Origin: Planctomycetaceae bacterium
Lineage (GTDB): Bacteria; Planctomycetota; Planctomycetia; Planctomycetales; Planctomycetaceae
Assembly (NCBI GenBank): GCA_016765335.1
Contig: JAESQE010000616.1
Coordinates: 1 to 5,967 of the forward strand
Length of the DNA: 5,967 nt
Direction of reading: 5' to 3'
Each line of letters opens with the position of its first letter. The first letter of the stretch is position 1. Made by a program: the position numbers and the translations under genes. Below, piece by piece: positions 1 to 5,244 of the stretch. The notes under the pieces were generated by a model that did not search any database, was not told the origin of the DNA, and worked only from the letters and a program-made list of their open reading frames with translations.

Positions 1-1
1 A

Positions 2-193
2 AGTGGCCATCTGGGCGATACACTTTTAATCCAATTTACCACTCACCGCCCGGCGCTACGTTTTCTGGCCGTTGTTTACAATTGGATCAAACACATCCGC
101 TGGGTGCCAGAGGCCATTGCATTGGAAGATGAATTCATCTTGAGTGCAGACACTTCAGAGCGATGGGTGGCTGGGGACAAGTCACCGCAATGA
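2..193 (+). CDS. C-terminal end of an unrecognised protein (5' end outside window)
   Basis: The frame is open from the left edge for 63 codons to a TGA at 191-193; the start lies outside the window. I do not recognise the family. The visible part has a short hydrophobic stretch (LRFLAVVYNWI, about residues 19-29 of the fragment) followed by an acidic segment (EAIALEDEF). From about 161 onward the frame runs into a repeated element, so the last ten residues (RWVAGDKSPQ) and the stop codon are element sequence. The native C-terminus has therefore probably been replaced. Support for coding is only an open frame of moderate length with plausible protein composition. It could be a real gene with a modified tail or a gene truncated by the insertion. 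Confidence 0.4.
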   Translation, partial: SGHLGDTLLIQFTTHRPALRFLAVVYNWIKHIRWVPEAIALEDEFILSADTSERWVAGDKSPQ

Positions 194-333
194 GCGTTAA
201 TACACAAGCGGTTTTAATCGGTGATTTGCCCCCAGATCGTGCAGAACTTCATATGACCTGGGGGCAGTTTGTCGGGAAGCCAACACAAAAAGATTCACCT
301 CAATAACGACAACCTGTCCCCAGCCACCCATCG
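161..333. mobile_element. MITE-like palindromic element, copy 1
   Basis: This 173-bp non-coding element has near-perfect terminal inverted repeats. The left end reads GATGGGTGGCTGGGGACA (162-179) and the right end carries its reverse complement (315-332). Inside are further inverted repeats: a GTCACCG / CGGTGAT pair (part of a longer stem in copy 2) and a perfect 9-bp pair, TGCCCCCAG (227-235) with CTGGGGGCA (258-266). A second copy at 1673-1838 has the same orientation and differs at only about a dozen positions over the shared 152 bp. No transposase frame and no clear target-site duplication are visible. It fits a non-autonomous MITE or a REP/RAYT-type palindromic unit; which one cannot be decided from two copies. 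Its left end supplies the stop codon of the upstream reading frame. Confidence 0.75.
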
Positions 334-345
334 TAATTTTGGTAA

Positions 346-528
346 GGAACTGTCGAGCAGACAAAAGATTCCTGGATTTCAAAACATACGATAAATTGTC
401 ATTTGCAAGCAGAACCTGCAATACGCCAGGCGGGGGCTTGGCTTACGGAACTGGCGAATGGTAAACTCTACGTGAGAAGCAATCGGGAAATAGTGTGTGC
501 CGAGATGGGGAAGAGGGACAAACAGTGA
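346..528 (+). pseudogene. Remnant of a PQQ-like beta-propeller protein C-terminus
   Basis: An open stretch of 60 codons ends in TGA at 526-528 and has no plausible start; TAA codons lie in frame at 334 and 343. Its last 25 residues, beginning LANGKLYVRSNREIVC, match the pattern of the closing blade of PQQ-like (BamB/quinoprotein-type) propellers: a short A-x-G-x-LYVR strand, a turn, then an I-V-C strand and a short charged tail. The preceding residues do not look like propeller sequence; a different frame (GGGLAYGT just before 451) fits better, suggesting a small deletion or frameshift near 450. The MITE-like element ends 13 bp upstream. I read this as the tail of a destroyed gene. The family call rests on one short motif. 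Confidence 0.4.
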
Positions 529-533
529 GTGGA

Positions 534-560
534 GATCACAAGGTTCCAGAACCGTTGATC
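534..560. promoter_or_regulatory. Imperfect dyad upstream of the toroid gene
   Basis: Outer arms GATCA (534-538) and TGATC (556-560) enclose inner arms GGTTC (542-546) and GAACC (549-553), centred on CA. The central gap of two bases is too tight for a full RNA hairpin and no T-run follows, so a protein-binding operator is more natural than a terminator. It lies about 60 bp before the ATG at 620, and its right arm overlaps a weak -35-like TTGATC (555-560) with a poor -10-like TGACAT at 578-583. The regulator is unknown. Confidence 0.3.
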
Positions 561-619
561 TACTCCGTGATGACAGGTGACATGCTTAGAAAACCATCTA
601 TTAAACTACGGGAATCGTT

Positions 620-1672
620 ATGAAAACCACTGTCTGGATTTTGTTTTTTGTCATTTCGTCATTCGGCACATTGCGAAACGTGTACGGTGGACCGGTCGAG
701 CAACCCAAGGAAGAGCAGGTTCGAGATGCGATACGCAAATCGTTAACGCTGCTCGAACAAGCAGCGGTCGGTACTGCTGAAAAACGAAAATGTTTCACCT
801 GTCACGGCCAGGCCTTGCCTGTGATGGTGATGACGGAAGCACGATTGCGAGGCTTCGAAATCGACGAAAAGAACTTGCAGCGGCAGCTCGACCATACAGC
901 AACTTTTTTGAAACGAGGCCACAAAAACTATTTGATTGGCAAGGGACAAGGGGGCCGCGTTGATACTGCGGGTTACGCTCTGTGGACGTTGGAAGCTGGC
1001 AAGCGAAAGCCAGATGAAGTGACTAACGCGGTCGTCGAATACTTATTGAAAACCAATCGCGACACCGGCCATTGGAAACGCAGCAGCAATCGTCCGCCTT
1101 CCGAAGCCAGCGACTTTACAACAACTTATCTTGCGATGCGGGCGATTGCGACGTTCGGGGTGCCGCAGCAGGAGTCGCGTATTTCCGAGCGAACCGAAGC
1201 TGCGTCTAAGTGGTTGTTGGAAACTAAAACATCCGACACCGAAGATCGCGTGTTCCAGTTGCGGTCGTTGTCTTACACCAATGCAGATGACTCAATCCAA
1301 CAACGACTCGCAGAGAAGCTGATCGCGGAGCAGCGTGAAGATGGCGGCTGGTCACAGAAATCTGATATGTCGAGCGATGCCTATGCGACCGGCACAGTGC
1401 TGACTTGTCTGGCACGGACCGGGCATTTGCCGACCACTGGCAAAGCCTATCAACGCGGGCTGAAGTTCCTTTTGAAATCGCAGCACGACGATGGTTCGTG
1501 GCTCGTTGTGAGCCGCAGTAAACCCATTCAGACATATTTCGAAACCGGCTTCCCTCACGGCAAAGATCAGTTCATTTCCACAACCGCCACGGCATGGTCC
1601 ACACTAGCTTTACTGCTTTCGCTACTGGAAAACAAAACTACAAAAACAGGCAACAAGAACAGTGCGGACTAG
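620..1672 (+). CDS. Exported squalene-cyclase-like alpha/alpha-toroid protein with CxxCH motif
   Basis: This 350-residue protein starts at an ATG preceded by GGGA (610-613) at six-base spacing. Residues 1-23 form a signal peptide (MKTT, then a WILFFVISSF core, ending near VYG), so it is exported. A CFTCH motif at residues 58-62 matches the covalent haem c attachment pattern CxxCH. The rest resembles the prenyltransferase/squalene-cyclase repeat fold: VDTAGYALW (114-122), a conserved-looking NRPPSEASDF block (157-166), and two QW-like turns, EDGGW with W244 and DDGSW with W294. The DxDD acid motif of true squalene-hopene cyclases is not seen, and the protein is about half their length, so hopene synthesis is unlikely. 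From recall, similar CxxCH-toroid proteins occur in planctomycetes with no proven function. The tail is short and polar. The stop (TAG) abuts the second MITE-like element. Fold fairly certain, function unknown; haem binding is inferred from the motif alone. Confidence 0.88.
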   Translation: MKTTVWILFFVISSFGTLRNVYGGPVEQPKEEQVRDAIRKSLTLLEQAAVGTAEKRKCFTCHGQALPVMVMTEARLRGFEIDEKNLQRQLDHTATFLKRGHKNYLIGKGQGGRVDTAGYALWTLEAGKRKPDEVTNAVVEYLLKTNRDTGHWKRSSNRPPSEASDFTTTYLAMRAIATFGVPQQESRISERTEAASKWLLETKTSDTEDRVFQLRSLSYTNADDSIQQRLAEKLIAEQREDGGWSQKSDMSSDAYATGTVLTCLARTGHLPTTGKAYQRGLKFLLKSQHDDGSWLVVSRSKPIQTYFETGFPHGKDQFISTTATAWSTLALLLSLLENKTTKTGNKNSAD

Positions 1673-1838
1673 ACGGATAGCTGAGGACAAATCACCGTAA
1701 TGAGCGGTCATACTCAAGTGGTTTTCATCGGTGATTTGCCCCAGATCGTGCAGAACTACATATGACCTGGGGGCAGATTGTCGGGAAGTCAACACAAAAA
1801 GGTTCACCTCAATAACGACAACCTGTCCCCAGCCATCG
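1673..1838. mobile_element. MITE-like palindromic element, copy 2
   Basis: This is a 166-bp second copy of the element at 161-333, in the same orientation, beginning one base after the TAG stop of the toroid gene. The right terminal repeat keeps TGTCCCCAGCCATCG, while the left one has drifted (GGATAGCTGAGGACA). Here the inner stem is a perfect 10-bp pair, CAAATCACCG (1688-1697) with CGGTGATTTG (1729-1738), whereas the second inner stem has lost one C relative to copy 1. Each copy keeps one stem perfect that the other has not. No transposase and no target duplication are visible. Its position means the toroid transcript would end in a highly structured RNA, so it may act as a 3' stabiliser or terminator. 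Confidence 0.75.
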
Positions 1839-1874
1839 CAAAGACTTTCCAGTACCGCACCACAAGAAAATGTC

Positions 1875-1895
1875 GGGATACGCATGCGTTATCCC
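1875..1895. terminator. Hairpin in the convergent spacer, possible bidirectional terminator
   Basis: GGGATA (1875-1880) pairs with TATCCC (1890-1895), and between them the self-complementary CGCATGCG extends the stem with one unpaired T. It sits between the toroid gene (ending 1672) and the oppositely oriented EF-hand gene (ending 2040), where a terminator is expected. The flanking T-runs are weak: on the minus strand it is followed by GACATTTTC, and on the plus strand by no T-run. Termination is therefore plausible but unproven. Confidence 0.35.
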
Positions 1896-1898
1896 AAC

Positions 1899-1958
1899 CT
1901 ACAAAAATGCATCCACGCGACGCCACTTTAAATATTTAACGCACATCAGATTTTGCAT
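1899..1958 (-). pseudogene. Orphan 5' end of a lost third EF-hand gene
   Basis: The ATG at 1958 and its upstream AAGGGAA ribosome-binding site are copies of the start of the EF-hand gene at 3980. The first 11 codons read MQNLMCVKYLK against MQNLMRVKYLK in the intact gene. After that the sequence diverges at once and reaches a TAG after 19 codons. It lies 81 nt downstream of the preceding gene's stop codon, exactly the spacing seen between the two surviving genes. This is best read as the stub of a further tandem copy removed by deletion. Because its translation start is intact, a 19-residue peptide could be made, but nothing suggests a role. Confidence 0.6.
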
Positions 1959-2087
1959 TTACGTTTCCCTTATCGGTCATTCAGAAGTGGTTAGTCGTTT
2001 TGAATAGAACTTCATAAAGAACAGACATGCCCAGTCGAATCATCTAGCAAACAATAATGTCAACCCAGTCCAAACCCGTTTGATAAA
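1926..2087 (-). repeat. 162-bp junction repeat, copy 1 (gene end, spacer, next gene start)
   Basis: This aligns without gaps to 3948-4109, with about 14 differences in 162 bp (about 91% identity). It covers the last 16 codons of the large EF-hand gene, the 81-nt spacer and the first 11 codons of the orphan gene start. Identity stops abruptly at both ends. The repeat marks a tandem gene duplication junction. Confidence 0.9.
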
Positions 2088-3980
2088 GTGGAGTTTTCGT
2101 TCTGTGGCCATTTCGCGAAATGCAGCTTCTGCTGCTCGGGCGCTGAGTCTCTTGATGTTCTGGCGAGCTTCCATGAATTCAGCTTGTGTCAGAATTCCGT
2201 TGAAATCTTTATCGGCCAACTTAATTTTATTTTCCAACGTTTTCAAACGTTGCTGATAGGCACTAGCCGAGTGAGATTTCACATGAGGAATCGCTTCGAA
2301 CTTGGCACATTCAGAGATTCGCAATTTCCCACGACCATTTTCAACAAGAAGTTCAAAGAGTTCCTCTTCGCTAGGGTCTGGTCGCGGGGTATAAAAGAAT
2401 TCAAGTTTGCTCAGAAAGCCATCGTCATCTGCATCGCAACTCCTTGCTTCCCGCTGGGACGATTTTTCGTACTGTCCCCCAAGAAAAAGAATTGTATATT
2501 CCTCAGTTGAAACGCGACCATCGAAATTGGTATCGATCGCAAGATACGATTCCTCAAAGTTCAATTTTCGATCCGGCAATTGGGTAAAGTATTCGTCCTT
2601 ATCCACTACAGCATCTGCATTGCGATCTCGAATATAAAACACCATCTGCCCCTGCACATGAGCAACCCCTTTGGTGAATGCGATACACTCAACCAACGTA
2701 AGAGTTTTCGATTGATCAATATCGAGCAGTTCAAAACGTTCAGCCAGGCTCAACTTTGCAGCTGGAGTGCGTGAGAATTCAATCAAAGCAAGCTTACCAT
2801 CCCCATCATAATCAGCAGCTGCAATTTGAGCTTTTCCGTCCTGAGAATCCCCATATTCTTTCGGACTGAGTTTCTTGTCACCATTTTTATCAAGCAGTGC
2901 AAAGGCCCGCTTCCAGTTCAATTCAGGAGGGGCAACTTCGACAAATTCTGCCACAGTCAGTTGCTGATCCTCATTCACATCACGTCGAAAATAATCCACA
3001 CGCAAGTCCTTCGCAGATTGATGACTAGCTTGCAGATACTCTTTCAACGAAAGCTGTTTGTTCTTGTCGGTATCGTAAAATTCAAAGCGTTGTTCCGCAC
3101 TGGCTGCATTGGGTGTCCAGGAATATTCTTCCAGGGAAAGAAACCCATCCGCATTCCGATCAAAATGAACAGCTTCTTTCCGGGCCGATTTGTCCCACTC
3201 CCCTCCGACAAATGGAGCAAAATACTCTGCATGGCTCAAGCGACGATCAGCATTAACATCTCGGGCAGCAAAGTTGCTTTTCCAATGAGGTTTACGCTTT
3301 TCGGGAGGCCAGCTGAACTCTTTCAATGACAGCTTCAAATCTCCATCAAGATCTCTGGAATAATACACAAATCGCTCTATCGCCCGATGCGGCTTCGCAA
3401 AGCGATTCAAATATTCAACCAGCTCCAGGGATTGATCGGCATTACGATCCCAGCGACGAAACTGTGATTCCGGCTTGGCGAGAATCTGCGGCGTCTCCAG
3501 ATACTCAGGATAAGTCAACTGCCCATCCTGGTTCTGATCAAACTGCAAAACCGCACGCTGGGAGGCCTTAATAAACTTCTCGCCACCCTCTGCCAGATAT
3601 TCCTTTTGTGAAACCAAACCGTTTGCATCAGAATCAGCATGAGCAAATTTGTCACGAAACGGATTTTTGAGCCCCTTCAAACCTGCTTTCAATTCCGAAC
3701 CTGACAACATCATGTCTGCATCTGTATCGCGCAGATAAAATTCTTTTGTTTTCGCAGGCTGCTGCTCAGCTGGCACTTCAGCAAGAAATTCTGTCAACGA
3801 AACCAATGCCTGCCTACTAGCACGGGCATCAGATTTTTTAGAATTTGAATCGTTTTCTTGAGCAAGTAACTGATGACCAGGCAAAGCTGAAATCACACAG
3901 AGTACACACAGAATATTCAAAGTGTTCACTGGCAACTGATGGAAATTCTTTAAATATTTAACGCGCATCAGATTTTGCAT
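2040..3980 (-). CDS. Exported protein made of a long EF-hand array (16 canonical loops plus one degenerate)
   Basis: The 646-residue product starts at the ATG at 3980, behind AAGGGAA about seven bases upstream. Residues 1-40 form a signal peptide with a long N-region, core LNILCVLCVISAL and likely cleavage after LLA40, so it is secreted or periplasmic. Calcium-binding loops of the DxDxDGxLxxxE type begin at residues 85, 116, 148, 178, 210, 241, 274, 303, 334, 364, 390, 420, 452, 483, 516 and 590; each has Asp at position 1 and Glu at position 12. A degenerate loop begins at 546 (VENGRGKLRISE, no Asp at position 1). Spacing is about 31 residues, and loops 4-7, 8-11 and 12-15 repeat as four-hand units of 117-126 residues. 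There is no catalytic domain, so a calcium-binding scaffold or buffer is inferred. The tail ends FIKRVWTGLTLLFAR, shared with the neighbour. It lies 81 nt downstream of that paralogue and is probably co-transcribed with it. Confidence 0.9.
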   Translation of the reverse strand: MQNLMRVKYLKNFHQLPVNTLNILCVLCVISALPGHQLLAQENDSNSKKSDARASRQALVSLTEFLAEVPAEQQPAKTKEFYLRDTDADMMLSGSELKAGLKGLKNPFRDKFAHADSDANGLVSQKEYLAEGGEKFIKASQRAVLQFDQNQDGQLTYPEYLETPQILAKPESQFRRWDRNADQSLELVEYLNRFAKPHRAIERFVYYSRDLDGDLKLSLKEFSWPPEKRKPHWKSNFAARDVNADRRLSHAEYFAPFVGGEWDKSARKEAVHFDRNADGFLSLEEYSWTPNAASAEQRFEFYDTDKNKQLSLKEYLQASHQSAKDLRVDYFRRDVNEDQQLTVAEFVEVAPPELNWKRAFALLDKNGDKKLSPKEYGDSQDGKAQIAAADYDGDGKLALIEFSRTPAAKLSLAERFELLDIDQSKTLTLVECIAFTKGVAHVQGQMVFYIRDRNADAVVDKDEYFTQLPDRKLNFEESYLAIDTNFDGRVSTEEYTILFLGGQYEKSSQREARSCDADDDGFLSKLEFFYTPRPDPSEEELFELLVENGRGKLRISECAKFEAIPHVKSHSASAYQQRLKTLENKIKLADKDFNGILTQAEFMEARQNIKRLSARAAEAAFREMATERKLHFIKRVWTGLTLLFAR

Positions 3981-4109
3981 TTACGTTTCCCTTATCGGTC
4001 ATTCAAAAGTGGTTAGTCGTTTTGGACAGAACTTCATAAAAAACAGACCTGCCCAGCTGAATCATCTAGCAAACAATAATGTCAACCCGACCCAAAGTAG
4101 TTTGATAAA
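3948..4109 (-). repeat. 162-bp junction repeat, copy 2 (gene end, spacer, next gene start)
   Basis: This is the partner of 1926-2087 at a constant offset of 2022 bp. It spans the last 16 codons of the broken EF-hand gene, the 81-nt spacer and the first 11 codons of the intact large EF-hand gene, including its AAGGGAA ribosome-binding site. About 8 of the 14 differences fall in or next to the non-coding spacer and about 6 cluster in the gene-end codons. The neighbouring coding sequence on either side is not comparably similar. Confidence 0.9.
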
Positions 4110-5054
4110 TCGTCCGGGAACTTCTTCTGGATGCCCTTGCTGAAGGTTGGCGTGACGTATTCGAGCTGCCGGATTCTTCTGCATTTTCAAAAACTCATTA
4201 AACGAAAGCATCCCGTCATTGTTTTGATCCACAATCTTCAAATTCTCATCGATGTTTGTGAGGCGTTTTTTATAAGCGACCATATCAGATGTCCGATTTT
4301 TGTACGCCTTTTCGAATTCGATATATTCCTTTCTCGATAAAATGCCGTCTTCATTAGTGTCTCGATCCACAAATCTGCTGCGATTCGTTTGAGGAAGATC
4401 TTTTAGAGATACCAAATACTCCTCAATACTCAACTGCAAATCGACTTCGGTATCCTGGCGATAAAAAGCAGAACGTAATGCCTTTTGGCTGAGGCCATTG
4501 CTAGATTGAAAATATTCTTTCAGACTCAGACGTTTGTTATCGTTCGTATCCAAAAAGTCGAAACGCTGTTGATCGGTAAGTCTGCTATCTCCGGAAAAGA
4601 TCTATTCGCTGATTGTGAAATAGCCATCTTGATCACGATCAAAATGGACCGCATTTTTTCTAATGCCCTCTTCCCACTTGCTACCAAGAAACGGGCGAAT
4701 ATACTCTTCCCGACTAATTCGACCATCTTGATCCAAGTCACAGGACGCAAATTTACTCTTCCAGTGAGGCGTTCTTTTGTCCGGCGGTAAGCTGAACTCT
4801 TCCAGGGTCAACTTTAAATCTCCATCAAGATCTCGCTCAAAAAATGATCGTCGCTGACGTTCGTGTTGATCTTTGGGAATTTGTTTCAAATACTCTGCAA
4901 GTTGTAGATATTGATCCGTATTGCTATCCCAACTTCGAAAGCTTTCTTCCTGCCCAGAGGCATCCTGAGCACTTAGTTGCGTACAGAACAAAGCACCAGA
5001 TACCAACAACAAGCTGAATAAACTCAATCGCTTAAAAAAATCCAGAACCTGCAT
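4062..5054 (-). pseudogene. EF-hand array paralogue interrupted by one in-frame TAG
   Basis: Read through its one stop, this gene gives a 330-residue product. The ATG at 5054 follows a strong GGAGG, and residues 1-29 are a clear signal peptide (FFKRLSLFSLLLVSGAL, cleavage near LSA). Four EF-hand loops begin at residues 43, 75, 106 and 139. Codon 151 (4602-4604) is TAG, exactly where the intact paralogue has the Tyr of its LEEY motif. The same frame continues with four more loops, beginning with DTNDNKRLSLKE at 169, and ends FIKLLWVGLTLLFAR. Loops 1-4 match loops 4-7 of the large gene at roughly 55-60% identity, sharing for example DLDGDLKL and PHWKS. As it stands, a 150-residue secreted four-hand protein could still be made. 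A restart at TTG 4553 would lack a signal peptide and a well-placed ribosome-binding site. Sequencing error, recent nonsense mutation and readthrough all remain possible. Confidence 0.82.
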
Positions 5055-5058
5055 GAAT

Positions 5059-5066
5059 CCCTCCCC
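5059..5066 (-). promoter_or_regulatory. Strong ribosome-binding site deciding the paralogue's start
   Basis: On the minus strand this reads GGGGAGGG, with its GGAGG core five bases before the ATG at 5054. It argues for that ATG over an in-frame TTG at 5138, which would add 28 residues before the signal peptide and has no comparable site. The signal peptide starts properly only from 5054. Confidence 0.7.
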
Positions 5067-5109
5067 TTGCTTGAATCCAACATGTGAAACTAGTGCCACT
5101 GTAAACACC

Positions 5110-5138
5110 CTAGCAACAAATCTCAAGCAATGAGTCAA
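5110..5138 (-). promoter_or_regulatory. Weak candidate promoter for the EF-hand genes
   Basis: On the minus strand, TTGACT (5133-5138) is a good match to a sigma-70 -35 box. At 17 bases it is followed by TGCTAG (5110-5115), a poor -10. It sits about 55-85 bp before the ATG at 5054, in the right place for a promoter serving both EF-hand genes. Planctomycete promoters are poorly defined, so this is only a candidate. The rest of the 190-bp divergent region (5055-5244) shows no clear operator, and no convincing promoter for the plus-strand gene. Confidence 0.22.
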
Positions 5139-5244
5139 GATCCTCGCATAATCATGTGAAGTAGCCAGAGTCCCTCACAACATGTACTCTCTGTCATACC
5201 TATTCGGTAACACGACGGCTTTTAATTCACCATGGGAGAGCTCA

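Larger units (their letters stand above)
194..619. other. 426-bp gap with no intact gene
   Basis: This stretch holds most of MITE-like copy 1 (to 333), the PQQ-like remnant (346-528) and the dyad at 534-560. From 561 to 609 I see only a weak promoter-like pair. No tRNA, small-RNA signature or intact reading frame is visible. Confidence 0.6.

Noticed and set aside
197..421. Minus-strand frame giving a GWGQVVVIEVNLFVL-type peptide, with a matching one at 1622-1885
   Set aside because: The shared peptide is just the translation of the repeated element in both copies. The flanking parts differ, there is no ribosome-binding site, and the second one runs antisense into the toroid gene.
1224..1558. 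Minus-strand open frames inside the toroid gene
   Set aside because: They are antisense shadows of a well-supported gene with a signal peptide and conserved motifs, and their translations show no family features.
620..1672. True squalene-hopene cyclase
   Set aside because: The length is about half that of the family, there is an export signal, and the catalytic DxDD motif is absent.
161..1838. CRISPR array
   Set aside because: There are only two repeat copies, about 1.5 kb apart and about 150 bp long, with a gene between them; no spacer-repeat pattern.
1926..2087. Integron-type attC recombination site in the junction repeat
   Set aside because: I looked for paired RYYYAAC and GTTRRRY core sites and found none, and the tract has no overall palindromic fold.
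2088..3571. Several plus-strand open frames opposite the large EF-hand gene
   Set aside because: They are antisense to the regular EF-hand coding pattern. Their Cys/Phe/Ile-rich translations come from the complement of Asp/Glu/Lys codons and show no start signals.
4526..4750. Overlapping minus-strand frame that would bridge the TAG in the EF-hand paralogue
   Set aside because: It is in a different frame and its translation has no EF-hand loops. The true frame continues unchanged on both sides of the TAG, so no frameshift is needed.
5055..5138. N-terminal extension of the EF-hand paralogue from TTG at 5138
   Set aside because: The ATG at 5054 has a strong GGAGG at five bases and begins a normal signal peptide; the extension would bury that signal 28 residues inside.
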